Below, piece by piece: positions 1-11,995 of a stretch of 64,000 nt of DNA (the first letter of the stretch is position 1; every line of letters begins with the position of its first letter). The DNA comes from Crossaster papposus (taxonomy: Eukaryota; Echinodermata; Asteroidea; Velatida; Solasteridae): positions 124,001 to 188,000 of the forward strand of contig JBAIAA010000898.1 in the NCBI GenBank assembly GCA_037893245.1. Direction: 5' to 3'. The notes beneath the pieces are model-generated. The model was not told the origin of the DNA. It did not search any database and saw only the letters and a list, made by a program, of their open reading frames with translations. The position numbers were made by a program, and so were the translations under genes.

Positions 1-94
1 GGAATATAATACCTTGGATTCTATCAAGCTTAGCTAACAGATCAAGCCGATAGGATTGGGTTGGGTGGCTTGTGTGTAAAGCCTTTGCCTCCAA

Positions 95-218
95 GTAAGG
101 TTCATAATGTACATATTGAAAGTTTCGTTCACTGTTTGTGTAGATTTGCTAAACTATACATTTTTGGAAACGTTAGGAAATACTCAACATAAAAACCAAT
201 GTTTACATTTGTTTTTAG
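95..218 (+). other. intron-like segment in each satellite unit (speculative)
   Basis: A donor-like CCAA|GTAAGG (GT at 95-96) is followed 124 bp later by an acceptor-like tract ACATTTGTTTTTAG|G (AG at 217-218). Both lie on the same strand as the TATAAATA motif of the preceding unit, and in the order expected of a transcript. I found no strong branch point (CTCAACA is the nearest candidate). This is an observation about motif order and not a gene call. Confidence 0.2.
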
Positions 219-250
219 GTTCTTTTGAAAAAATGGTTCTTTAATGTGAC

Positions 251-279
251 GTGACACATGAAAAGTCATTGGGTGTCAC
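251..279 (+). other. hairpin-forming inverted repeat in the satellite core
   Basis: GTGACACATGA (251-261) is complementary to TCAT (266-269) plus GTGTCAC (273-279). This gives an 11-bp stem with an AAAG loop and a 3-nt TGG bulge on the 3' side. A direct repeat, GTGAC-GTGACAC, overlaps its left arm. I saw it in essentially every unit; the unit starting at 4849 changes the base just after it. No function can be assigned. Confidence 0.7.
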
Positions 280-358
280 TTGCATCCTTCGCAATTCAGC
301 ACACCAGCTGCGAGTAAGGATGATTAGCCTCCCCAATTATTATTATTATATGAATACC

Positions 359-674
359 GTGGATTCTATCCAGCTTAGCTATTAGGTCAGGCCGGTAGGA
401 TTGGGTCGATGGGGTTATGAAAACCATGGATTCTATCAAGCTTAGCTATTAGGTCAGGCCGATAGGATTGGGTCGATTGGGATTTTCCATGGATTCTATC
501 CAGCTTAGCTATTAGGTCAGGCCGGTAGGATTGGGTCGATGGGAATATAAATACCTTGGATTCTATCCAACTTAGCTAAGGTCAGGCCGATAGGACTGGG
601 TCGATGGGAATATAATACCTTGGATTCTATCAAGCTTAGCTAACAGATCAAGCCGATAGGATTGGGTTGGGTGG
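359..674 (+). repeat. five nested 63-67 bp sub-repeats within each unit
   Basis: Five related segments start at 359, 426, 489, 556 and 620 (spacings 67, 63, 67 and 64). Each begins with TGGATTCTATC, passes through CTTAGCTA, and ends with CCGATAGGATTGGG or the variant CCGGTAGGATTGGG, followed in most by TCGAT. The second and fourth share CCGGTAGG; the third and fifth have CCGATAGG. The fifth lacks a few bases (GCTAAGGTC instead of GCTATTAGGTC) and has GGACTGGG. The copy at 620 (equivalent to 14 in unit 1) is the most diverged, with ACAGATCAA and GGGTTGGGTGG. Spacers are TTATGAAAACC, ATTTTCC, AATATAAATACC and AATATAATACC. This suggests that the 606-bp unit grew from a roughly 65-bp ancestor attached to unrelated sequence. 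Confidence 0.93.
546..553 (+). promoter_or_regulatory. TATAAATA motif in each satellite unit
   Basis: The spacer between the fourth and fifth sub-repeats contains TATAAATA, a full match to the TATA-box consensus. The next spacer has TATAATA. The motif is present in nearly all units and is broken by a 2-bp deletion (GGAATAAATACC) in units starting at 8970, 10180, 43517 and 44727. A chance match in AT-rich spacer is quite possible; nothing in the sequence proves promoter activity. Confidence 0.3.
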
Positions 675-2230
675 CTTGTGTGTAAAGCCTTTGCCTCCAA
701 GTAAGGTTCATAATGTACATATTGAAAGTTTCGTTCACTGTTTGTGTAGATTTGCAAAACTATACATTTTTGGAAACGTTAGGAAATACTCAACATAAAA
801 ACCAATGTTTACATTTGTTTTTAGGTTCTTTTGAAAAAATGGTTCTTTAATGTGACGTGACACATGAAAAGTCATTGGGTGTCACTTGCATCCTTCGCAA
901 TTCAGCACACCAGCTGCGAGTAAGGATGATTAGCCTCCCCAATTATTATTATTATATGAATACCGTGGATTCTATCCAGCTTAGCTATTAGGTCAGGCCG
1001 GTAGGATTGGGTCGATGGGGTTATGAAAACCATGGATTCTATCAAGCTTAGCTATTAGGTCAGGCCGATAGGATTGGGTCGATTGGGATTTTCCATGGAT
1101 TCTATCCAGCTTAGCTATTAGGTCAGGCCGGTAGGATTGGGTCGATGGGAATATAAATACCTTGGATTCTATCCAACTTAGCTAAGGTCAGGCCGATAGG
1201 ACTGGGTCGATGGGAATATAATACCTTGGATTCTATCAAGCTTAGCTAACAGATCAAGCCGATAGGATTGGGTTGGGTGGCTTGTGTGTAAAGCCTTTGC
1301 CTCCAAGTAAGGTTCATAATGTACATATTGAAAGTTTCGTTCACTGTTTGTGTAGATTTGCTAAACTATACATTTTTGGAAACGTTAGGAAATACTCAAC
1401 ATAAAAACCAATGTTTACATTTGTTTTTAGGTTCTTTTGAAAAAATGGTTCTTTAATGTGACGTGACACATGAAAAGTCATTGGGTGTCACTTGCATCCT
1501 TCGCAATTCAGCACACCAGCTGCGAGTAAGGATGATTAGCCTCCCCAATTATTATTATTATATGAATACCGTGGATTCTATCCAGCTTAGCTATTAGGTC
1601 AGGCCGGTAGGATTGGGTCGATGGGGTTATGAAAACCATGGATTCTATCAAGCTTAGCTATTAGGTCAGGCCGATAGGATTGGGTCGATTGGGATTTTCC
1701 ATGGATTCTATCCAGCTTAGCTATTAGGTCAGGCCGGTAGGATTGGGTCGATGGGAATATAAATACCTTGGATTCTATCCAACTTAGCTAAGGTCAGGCC
1801 GATAGGACTGGGTCGATGGGAATATAATACCTTGGATTCTATCAAGCTTAGCTAACAGATCAAGCCGATAGGATTGGGTTGGGTGGCTTGTGTGTAAAGC
1901 CTTTGCCTCCAAGTAAGGTTCATAATGTACATATTGAAAGTTTCGTTCACTGTTTGTGTAGATTTGCTAAACTATACATTTTTGGAAACGTTAGGAAATA
2001 CTCAACATAAAAACCAATGTTTACATTTGTTTTTAGGTTCTTTTGAAAAAATGGTTCTTTAATGTGACGTGACACATGAAAAGTCATTGGGTGTCACTTG
2101 CATCCTTCGCAATTCAGCACACCAGCTGCGAGTAAGGATGATTAGCCTCCCCAATTATTATTATTATATGAATACCGTGGATTCTATCCAGCTTAGCTAT
2201 TAGGTCAGGCCGGTAGGATTGGGTCGATGG

Positions 2231-2260
2231 GAATATAAATACCTTGGATTCTATCCAACT
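2231..2260 (+). repeat. sub-repeat conversion in unit 4
   Basis: Here the usual third-sub-repeat spacer and start (TTATGAAAACCATGG and CAAGCTT) are replaced by the fifth-sub-repeat version (AATATAAATACCTTGG and CCAACTT). The sequence then returns to the normal third sub-repeat (GCTATTAGGTC, GATTGGG). Unit length stays 606. This looks like short-tract gene conversion, or a double exchange, between sub-repeats. Confidence 0.85.
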
Positions 2261-5200
2261 TAGCTATTAGGTCAGGCCGATAGGATTGGGTCGATTGGGA
2301 TTTTCCATGGATTCTATCCAGCTTAGCTATTAGGTCAGGCCGGTAGGATTGGGTCGATGGGAATATAAATACCTTGGATTCTATCCAACTTAGCTAAGGT
2401 CAGGCCGATAGGACTGGGTCGATGGGAATATAATACCTTGGATTCTATCAAGCTTAGCTAACAGATCAAGCCGATAGGATTGGGTTGGGTGGCTTGTGTG
2501 TAAAGCCTTTGCCTCCAAGTAAGGTTCATAATGTACATATTGAAAGTTTCGTTCACTGTTTGTGTAGATTTGCTAAACTATACATTTTTGGAAACGTTAG
2601 GAAATACTCAACATAAAAACCAATGTTTACATTTGTTTTTAGGTTCTTTTGAAAAAATGGTTCTTTAATGTGACGTGACACATGAAAAGTCATTGGGTGT
2701 CACTTGCATCCTTCGCAATTCAGCACACCAGCTGCGAGTAAGGATGATTAGCCTCCCCAATTATTATTATTATATGAATACCGTGGATTCTATCCAGCTT
2801 AGCTATTAGGTCAGGCCGGTAGGATTGGGTCGATGGGGTTATGAAAACCATGGATTCTATCAAGCTTAGCTATTAGGTCAGGCCGATAGGATTGGGTCGA
2901 TTGGGATTTTCCATGGATTCTATCCAGCTTAGATATTAGGTCAGGCCGGTAGGATTGGGTCGATGGGAATATAAATACCTTGGATTCTATCCAACTTAGC
3001 TAAGGTCAGGCCGATAGGACTGGGTCGATGGGAATATAATACCTTGGATTCTATCAAGCTTAGCTAACAGATCAAGCCGATAGGATTGGGTTGGGTGGCT
3101 TGTGTGTAAAGCCTTTGCCTCCAAGTAAGGTTCATAATGTACATATTGAAAGTTTCGTTCACTGTTTGTGTAGATTTGCTAAACTATACATTTTTGGAAA
3201 CGTTAGGAAATACTCAACATAAAAACCAATGTTTACATTTGTTTTTAGGTTCTTTTGAAAAAATGGTTCTTTAATGTGACGTGACACATGAAAAGTCATT
3301 GGGTGTCACTTGCATCCTTCGCAATTCAGCACACCAGCTGCGAGTAAGGATGATTAGCCTCCCCAATTATTATTATTATATGAATACCGTGGATTCTATC
3401 CAGCTTAGCTATTAGGTCAGGCCGGTAGGATTGGGTCGATGGGGTTATGAAAACCATGGATTCTATCAAGCTTAGCTATTAGGTCAGGCCGATAGGATTG
3501 GGTCGATTGGGATTTTCCATGGATTCTATCCAGCTTAGCTATTAGGTCAGGCCGGTAGGATTGGGTCGATGGGAATATAAATACCTTGGATTCTATCCAA
3601 CTTAGCTAAGGTCAGGCCGATAGGACTGGGTCGATGGGAATATAATACCTTGGATTCTATCAAGCTTAGCTAACAGATCAAGCCGATAGGATTGGGTTGG
3701 GTGGCTTGTGTGTAAAGCCTTTGCCTCCAAGTAAGGTTCATAATGTACATATTGAAAGTTTCGTTCACTGTTTGTGTAGATTTGCTAAACTATACATTTT
3801 TGGAAACGTTAGGAAATACTCAACATAAAAACCAATGTTTACATTTGTTTTTAGGTTCTTTTGAAAAAATGGTTCTTTAATGTGACGTGACACATGAAAA
3901 GTCATTGGGTGTCACTTGCATCCTTCGCAATTCAGCACACCAGCTGCGAGTAAGGATGATTAGCCTCCCCAATTATTATTATTATATGAATACCGTGGAT
4001 TCTATCCAGCTTAGCTATTAGGTCAGGCCGGTAGGATTGGGTCGATGGGGTTATGAAAACCATGGATTCTATCAAGCTTAGCTATTAGGTCAGGCCGATA
4101 GGATTGGGTCGATTGGGATTTTCCATGGATTCTATCCAGCTTAGCTATTAGGTCAGGCCGGTAGGATTGGGTCGATGGGAATATAAATACCTTGGATTCT
4201 ATCCAACTTAGCTAAGGTCAGGCCGATAGGACTGGGTCGATGGGAATATAATACCTTGGATTCTATCAAGCTTAGCTAACAGATCAAGCCGATAGGATTG
4301 GGTTGGGTGGCTTGTGTGTAAAGCCTTTGCCTCCAAGTAAGGTTCATAATGTACATATTGAAAGTTTCGTTCACTGTTTGTGTAGATTTGCTAAACTATA
4401 CATTTTTGGAAACGTTAGGAAATACTCAACATAAAAACCAATGTTTACATTTGTTTTTAGGTTCTTTTGAAAAAATGGTTCTTTAATGTGACGTGACACA
4501 TGAAAAGTCATTGGGTGTCACTTGCATCCTTCGCAATTCAGCACACCAGCTGCGAGTAAGGATGATTAGCCTCCCCAATTATTATTATTATATGAATACC
4601 GTGGATTCTATCCAGCTTAGCTATTAGGTCAGGCCGGTAGGATTGGGTCGATGGGGTTATGAAAACCATGGATTCTATCAAGCTTAGCTATTAGGTCAGG
4701 CCGATAGGATTGGGTCGATTGGGATTTTCCATGGATTCTATCCAGCTTAGCTATTAGGTCAGGCCGGTAGGATTGGGTCGATGGGAATATAAATACCTTG
4801 GATTCTATCCAACTTAGCTAAGGTCAGGCCGATAGGACTGGGTCGATGGGAATATAATACCTTGGATTCTATCAAGCTTAGCTAACAGATCAAGCCGATA
4901 GGATTGGGTTGGGTGGCTTGTGTGTAAAGCCTTTGCCTCCAAGTAAGGTTCATAATGTACATATTGAAAGTTTCGTTCACTGTTTGTGTAGATTTGCTAA
5001 ACTATACATTTTTGGAAACGTTAGGAAATACTCAACATAAAAACCAATGTTTACATTTGTTTTTAGGTTCTTTTGAAAAAATGGTTCTTTAATGTGACGT
5101 GACACATGAAAAGTCATTGGGTGTCACTGGCATCCTTCGCAATTCAGCACACCAGCTGCGAGTAAGGATGATTAGCCTCCCCAATTATTATTATTATATG

Positions 5201-5454
5201 AATACCGTGGATTCTATCCAGCTTAGCTATTAGGTCAGGCCGGTAGGATTGGGTCGATGGGGTTATGAAAACCATGGATTCTATCAAGCTTAGCTATTAG
5301 GTCAGGCCGATAGGATTGGGTCGATTGGGATTTTCCATGGATTGTATCCAGCTTAGCTATTAGGTCAGGCCGGTAGGATTGGGTCGATGGGAATATAAAT
5401 ACCTTGGATTCTATCCAACTTAGCTAAGGTCAGGCCGATAGGACTGGGTCGATG

Positions 5455-5930
5455 GGAATATAATACCTTGGATTCTATCAAGCTTAGCTAACAGATCAAG
5501 CCGATAGGATTGGGTTGGGTGGCTTGTGTGTAAAGCCTTTGCCTCCAAGTAAGGTTCATAATGTACATATTGAAAGTTTCGTTCACTGTTTGTGTAGATT
5601 TGCTAAACTATACATTTTTGGAAACGTTAGGAAATACTCAACATAAAAACCAATGTTTACATTTGTTTTTAGGTTCTTTTGAAAAAATGGTTCTTTAATG
5701 TGACGTGACACATGAAAAGTCATTGGGTGTCACTTGCATCCTTCGCAATTCAGCACACCAGCTGCGAGTAAGGATGATTAGCCTCCCCAATTATTATTAT
5801 TATATGAATACCGTGGATTCTATCCAGCTTAGCTATTAGGTCAGGCCGGTAGGATTGGGTCGATGGGAATATAAATACCTTGGATTCTATCCAACTTAGC
5901 TAAGGTCAGGCCGATAGGACTGGGTCGATG
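5455..5930 (+). repeat. short satellite unit lacking two sub-repeats (476 bp)
   Basis: The unit is exactly 130 bp shorter than consensus. The sequence from about 5813 starts as the second sub-repeat and leaves through the spacer that normally follows the fourth, so the third sub-repeat and one neighbour are gone. 130 equals 67 plus 63, the two sub-repeat spacings. Recombination between the second and fourth sub-repeats, which share CCGGTAGG, explains it. Confidence 0.93.
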
Positions 5931-7142
5931 GGAATATAATACCTTGGATTCTATCAAGCTTAGCTAACAGATCAAGCCGATAGGATTGGGTTGGGTGGCT
6001 TGTGTGTAAAGCCTTTGCCTCCAAGTAAGGTTCATAATGTACATATTGAAAGTTTCGTTCACTGTTTGTGTAGATTTGCTAAACTATACATTTTTGGAAA
6101 CGTTAGGAAATACTCAACATAAAAACCAATGTTTACATTTGTTTTTAGGTTCTTTTGAAAAAATGGTTCTTTAATGTGACGTGACACATGAAAAGTCATT
6201 GGGTGTCACTTGCATCCTTCGCAATTCAGCACACCAGCTGCGAGTAAGGATGATTAGCCTCCCCAATTATTATTATTATATGAATACCGTGGATTCTATC
6301 CAGCTTAGCTATTAGGTCAGGCCGGTAGGATTGGGTCGATGGGGTTATGAAAACCATGGATTCTATCAAGCTTAGCTATTAGGTCAGGCCGATAGGATTG
6401 GGTCGATTGGGATTTTCCATGGATTCTATCCAGCTTAGCTATTAGGTCAGGCCGGTAGGATTGGGTCGATGGGAATATAAATACCTTGGATTCTATCCAA
6501 CTTAGCTAAGGTCAGGCCGATAGGACTGGGTCGATGGGAATATAATACCTTGGATTCTATCAAGCTTAGCTAACAGATCAAGCCGATAGGATTGGGTTGG
6601 GTGGCTTGTGTGTAAAGCCTTTGCCTCCAAGTAAGGTTCATAATGTACATATTGAAAGTTTCGTTCACTGTTTGTGTAGATTTGCTAAACTATACATTTT
6701 TGGAAACGTTAGGAAATACTCAACATAAAAACCAATGTTTACATTTGTTTTTAGGTTCTTTTGAAAAAATGGTTCTTTAATGTGACGTGACACATGAAAA
6801 GTCATTGGGTGTCACTTGCATCCTTCGCAATTCAGCACACCAGCTGCGAGTAAGGATGATTAGCCTCCCCAATTATTATTATTATATGAATACCGTGGAT
6901 TCTATCCAGCTTAGCTATTAGGTCAGGCCGGTAGGATTGGGTCGATGGGGTTATGAAAACCATGGATTCTATCAAGCTTAGCTATTAGGTCAGGCCGATA
7001 GGATTGGGTCGATTGGGATTTTCCATGGATTCTATCCAGCTTAGCTATTAGGTCAGGCCGGTAGGATTGGGTCGATGGGAATATAAATACCTTGGATTCT
7101 ATCCAACTTAGCTAAGGTCAGGCCGATAGGACTGGGTCGATG

Positions 7143-7757
7143 GGAATATAATACCTTGGATTCTATCAAGCTTAGCTAACAGATCAAGCCGATAGGATTG
7201 GGTTGGGTGGCTTGTGTGTAAAGCCTTTGCCTCCAAGTAAGGTTCATAATGTACATATTGAAAGTTTCGTTCACTGTTTGTGTAGATTTGCTATAAACTA
7301 TACATTTTTGGAAACGTTAGGAAATACTCAACATAAAAACCAATGTTTACATTTGTTTTTAGGTTCTTTTGAAAAAATGGTTCTTTAATGTGACGTGACA
7401 CATGAAAAGTCATTGGGTGTCACTTGCATCCTTCGCAATTCAGCACACCAGCTGCGAGTAAGGATGATTAGCCTCCCCAATTATTATTATTATATGAATA
7501 CCGTGGATTCTATCCAGCTTAGCTATAAAGTATTAGGTCAGGCCGGTAGGATTGGGTCGATGGGGTTATGAAAACCATGGATTCTATCAAGCTTAGCTAT
7601 TAGGTCAGGCCGATAGGATTGGGTCGATTGGGATCTTCCATGGATTCTATCCAGCTTAGCTATTAGGTCAGGCCGGTAGGATTGGGTCGATGGGACTATA
7701 AATACCTTGGATTCTATCCAACTTAGCTAAGGTCAGGCCGATAGGACTGGGTCGATG
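7143..7757 (+). repeat. variant satellite unit with 2-bp and 7-bp insertions (615 bp)
   Basis: It carries an extra TA near 7293 (GCTATAAACTATAC) and an AAAGTAT insertion at 7527-7533 within GCTATTAGG. It also has two substitutions, GGGATCTTCC near 7634 and GGGACTATAAATACC near 7695. The 7-bp insertion recurs in the unit starting at 27146. It is the most changed unit in the array. Confidence 0.9.
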
Positions 7758-8969
7758 GGAATATAATACCTTGGATTCTATCAAGCTTAGCTAACAGATC
7801 AAGCCGATAGGATTGGGTTGGGTGGCTTGTGTGTAAAGCCTTTGCCTCCAAGTAAGGTTCATAATGTACATATTGAAAGTTTCGTTCACTGTTTGTGTAG
7901 ATTTACTAAACTATACATTTTGGGAAACGTTAGGAAATACTCAACATAAAAACCAATGTTTACATTTGTTTTTAGGTTCTTTTGAAAAAATGGTTCTTTA
8001 ATGTGACGTGACACATGAAAAGTCATTGGGTGTCACTTGCATCCTTCGCAATTCAGCACACCAGCTGCGAGTAAGGATGATTAGCCTCCCCAATTATTAT
8101 TATTATATGAATACCGTGGATTCTATCCAGCTTAGCTATTAGGTCAGGCCGGTAGGATTGGGTCGATGGGGTTATGAAAACCATGGATTCTATCAAGCTT
8201 AGCTATTAGGTCAGGCCGATAGGATTGGGTCGATTGGGATTTTCCATGGATTCTATCCAGCTTAGCTATTAGGTCAGGCCGGTAGGATTGGGTCGATGGG
8301 AATATAAATACCTTGGATTCTATCCAACTTAGCTAAGGTCAGGCCGATAGGACTGGGTCGATGGGAATATAATACCTTGGATTCTATCAAGCTTAGCTAA
8401 CAGATCAAGCCGATAGGATTGGGTTGGGTGGCTTGTGTGTAAAGCCTTTGCCTCCAAGTAAGGTTCATAATGTACATATTGAAAGTTTCGTTCACTGTTT
8501 GTGTAGATTTGCTAAACTATACATTTTTGGAAACGTTAGGAAATACTCAACATAAAAACCAATGTTTACATTTGTTTTTAGGTTCTTTTGAAAAAATGGT
8601 TCTTTAATGTGACGTGACACATGAAAAGTCATTGGGTGTCACTTGCATCCTTCGCAATTCAGCACACCAGCTGCGAGTAAGGATGATTAGCCTCCCCAAT
8701 TATTATTATTATATGAATACCGTGGATTCTATCCAGCTTAGCTATTAGGTCAGGCCGGTAGGATTGGGTCGATGGGGTTATGAAAACCATGGATTCTATC
8801 AAGCTTAGCTATTAGGTCAGGCCGATAGGATTGGGTCGATTGGGATTTTCCATGGATTCTATCCAGCTTAGCTATTAGGTCAGGCCGGTAGGATTGGGTC
8901 GATGGGAATATAAATACCTTGGATTCTATCCAACTTAGCTAAGGTCAGGCCGATAGGACTGGGTCGATG

Positions 8970-9573
8970 GGAATATAATACCTTGGATTCTATCAAGCTT
9001 AGCTAACAGATCAAGCCGATAGGATTGGGTTGGGTGGCTTGTGTGTAAAGCCTTTGCCTCCAAGTAAGGTTCATAATGTACATATTGAAAGTTTCGTTCA
9101 CTGTTTGTGTAGATTTGCTAAACTATACATTTTTGGAAACGTTAGGAAATACTCAACATAAAAACCAATGTTTACATTTGTTTTTAGGTTCTTTTGAAAA
9201 AATGGTTCTTTAATGTGACGTGACACATGAAAAGTCATTGGGTGTCACTTGCATCCTTCGCAATTCAGCACACCAGCTGCGAGTAAGGATGATTAGCCTC
9301 CCCAATTATTATTATTATATGAATACCGTGGATTCTATCCAGCTTAGCTATTAGGTCAGGCCGGTAGGATTGGGTCGATGGGGTTATGAAAACCATGGAT
9401 TCTATCAAGCTTAGCTATTAGGTCAGGCCGATAGGATTGGGTCGATTTGGATTTTCCATGGATTCTATCCAGCTTAGCTATTAGGTCAGGCCGGTAGGAT
9501 TGGGTCGATGGGAATAAATACCTTGGATTCTATCCAACTTAGCTAAGGTCAGGCCGATAGGACTGGGTCGATG
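8970..9573 (+). repeat. variant satellite unit, 2-bp deletion (604 bp)
   Basis: It has GTCGATTTGG instead of GTCGATTGGG near 9443, and GGGAATAAATACC instead of GGGAATATAAATACC near 9511. The second change removes the TATAAATA motif. The same pair of changes occurs in the unit at 43517. Confidence 0.9.
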
Positions 9574-10179
9574 GGAATATAATACCTTGGATTCTATCAA
9601 GCTTAGCTAACAGATCAAGCCGATAGGATTGGGTTGGGTGGCTTGTGTGTAAAGCCTTTGCCTCCAAGTAAGGTTCATAATGTACATATTGAAAGTTTCG
9701 TTCACTGTTTGTGTAGATTTGCTAAACTATACATTTTTGGAAACGTTAGGAAATACTCAACATAAAAACCAATGTTTACATTTGTTTTTAGGTTCTTTTG
9801 AAAAAATGGTTCTTTAATGTGACGTGACACATGAAAAGTCATTGGGTGTCACTTGCATCCTTCGCAATTCAGCACACCAGCTGCGAGTAAGGATGATTAG
9901 CCTCCCCAATTATTATTATTATATGAATACCGTGGATTCTATCCAGCTTAGCTATTAGGTCAGGCCGGTAGGATTGGGTCGATGGGGTTATGAAAACCAT
10001 GGATTCTATCAAGCTTAGCTATTAGGTCAGGCCGATAGGATTGGGTCGATTGGGATTTTCCATGGATTCTATCCAGCTTAGCTATTAGGTCAGGCCGGTA
10101 GGATTGGGTCGATGGGAATATAAATACCTTGGATTCTATCCAACTTAGCTAAGGTCAGGCCGATAGGACTGGGTCGATG

Positions 10180-10783
10180 GGAATATAATACCTTGGATTA
10201 TATCAAGCTTAGCTAACAGATCAAGCCGATAGGATTGGGTTGGGTGGCTTGTGTGTAAAGCCTTTGCCTCCAAGTAAGGATCATAATGTACATATTGAAA
10301 GTTTCGTTCACTGTTTGTGTAGATTTGCTAAACTATACATTTTTGGAAACGTTAGGAAATACTCAACATAAAAACCAATGTTTACATTTGTTTTTAGGTT
10401 CTTTTGAAAAAATGGTTCTTTAATGTGACGTGACACATGAAAAGTCATTGGGTGTCACTTGCATCCTTCGCAATTCAGCACACCAGCTGCGAGTAAGGAT
10501 GATTAGCCTCCCCAATTATTATTATTATATGAATACCGTGGATTCTATCCAGCTTAGCTATTAGGTCAGGCCGGTAGGATTGGGTCGATGGGGTTATGAA
10601 AACCATGGATTCTATCAAGCTTAGCTATTAGGTCAGGCCGATAGGATTGGGTCGATTGGGATTTTCCATGGATTCTATCCAGCTTAGCTATTAGGTCAGG
10701 CCGGTAGGATTGGGTCGATGGGAATAAATACCTTGGATTCTATCCAACTTAGCTAAGGTCAGGCCGATAGGACTGGGTCGATG
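10180..10783 (+). repeat. variant satellite unit, 2-bp deletion plus two substitutions
   Basis: It carries GGATTATATC near 10196, AAGGATCATAA near 10277 and the GGGAATAAATACC deletion near 10720. The same trio is found in the unit at 44727. Confidence 0.9.
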
Positions 10784-11995
10784 GGAATATAATACCTTGG
10801 ATTCTATCAAGCTTAGCTAACAGATCAAGCCGATAGGATTGGGTTGGGTGGCTTGTGTGTAAAGCCTTTGCCTCCAAGTAAGGTTCATAATGTACATATT
10901 GAAAGTTTCGTTCACTGTTTGTGTAGATTTGCTAAACTATACATTTTTGGAAACGTTAGGAAATACTCAACATAAAAACCAATGTTTACATTTGTTTTTA
11001 GGTTCTTTTGAAAAAATGGTTCTTTAATGTGACGTGACACATGAAAAGTCATTGGGTGTCACTTGCATCCTTCGCAATTCAGCACACCAGCTGCGAGTAA
11101 GGATGATTAGCCTCCCCAATTATTATTATTATATGAATACCGTGGATTCTATCCAGCTTAGCTATTAGGTCAGGCCGGTAGGATTGGGTTGATGGGGTTA
11201 TGAAAACCATGGATTCTATCAAGCTTAGCTATTAGGTCAGGCCGATAGGATTGGGTCGATTGGGATTTTCCATGGATTCTATCCAGCTTAGCTATTAGGT
11301 CAGGCCGGTAGGATTGGGTCGATGGGAATATAAATACCTTGGATTCTATCCAACTTAGCTAAGGTCAGGCCGATAGGACTGGGTCGATGGGAATATAATA
11401 CCTTGGATTCTATCAAGCTTAGCTAACAGATCAAGCCGATAGGATTGGGTTGGGTGGCTTGTGTGTAAAGCCTTTGCCTCCAAGTAAGGTTCATAATGTA
11501 CATATTGAAAGTTTCGTTCACTGTTTGTGTAGATTTGCTAAACTATACATTTTTAGAAACGTTAGGAAATACTCAACATAAAAACCAATGTTTACATTTG
11601 TTTTTAGGTTCTTTTGAAAAAATGGTTCTTTAATGTGACGTGACACATGAAAAGTCATTGGGTGTCACTTGCATCCTTCGCAATTCAGCACACCAGCTGC
11701 GAGTAAGGATGATTAGCCTCCCCAATTATTATTATTATATGAATACCGTGGATTCTATCCAGCTTAGCTATTAGGTCAGGCCGGTAGGATTGGGTCGATG
11801 GGGTTATGAAAACCTTGGATTCTATCAAGCTTAGCTATTAGGTCAGGCCGATAGGATTGGGTCGATTGGGATTTTCCATGGATTCTATCCAGCTTAGCTA
11901 TTAGGTCAGGCCGGTAGGATTGGGTCGATGGGAATATAAATACCTTGGATTCTATCCAACTTAGCTAAGGTCAGGCCGATAGGACTGGGTCGATG

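Larger units (their letters stand above)
69..358 (+). repeat. non-repetitive core of the satellite unit
   Basis: These roughly 290 bp occur once per unit and show no resemblance to the sub-repeats. They hold a short hairpin (251-279), a TGACGTGA element resembling a CRE/bZIP site (247-254), an (ATT)n run near 338-349, and splice-like motifs. Stops occur in all frames after short distances. I do not recognise it as part of any gene or transposon. Confidence 0.85.
1..606 (+). repeat. representative satellite unit (unit 1)
   Basis: This unit defines the layout of all copies. It has a diverged sub-repeat (14-68), a non-repetitive core (69-358), four sub-repeats starting at 359, 426, 489 and 556, and AT-rich spacers between them. 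Starting the unit here is arbitrary, because it simply follows the first base of the window. The longest ORFs found in any unit are about 60 codons and differ between units, so coding function is unlikely. Confidence 0.95.

Noticed and set aside
127-140. CENP-B box candidate at TTTCGTTCACTG in each unit
   Set aside because: The core TTCG is present, but the required A and CGGG positions of the box (NTTCGNNNNANNCGGGN) are not. Centromere identity cannot be argued from this.
572-757. 61-codon minus-strand ORF in the satellite, and the 61-codon + strand ORF at 7203-7388
   Set aside because: The first depends on a one-base change in unit 2 (TTTGCAAAAC) and the second on the 2-bp insertion in unit 13. 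Neither is open in the other units, so they are chance openings in repeat DNA.
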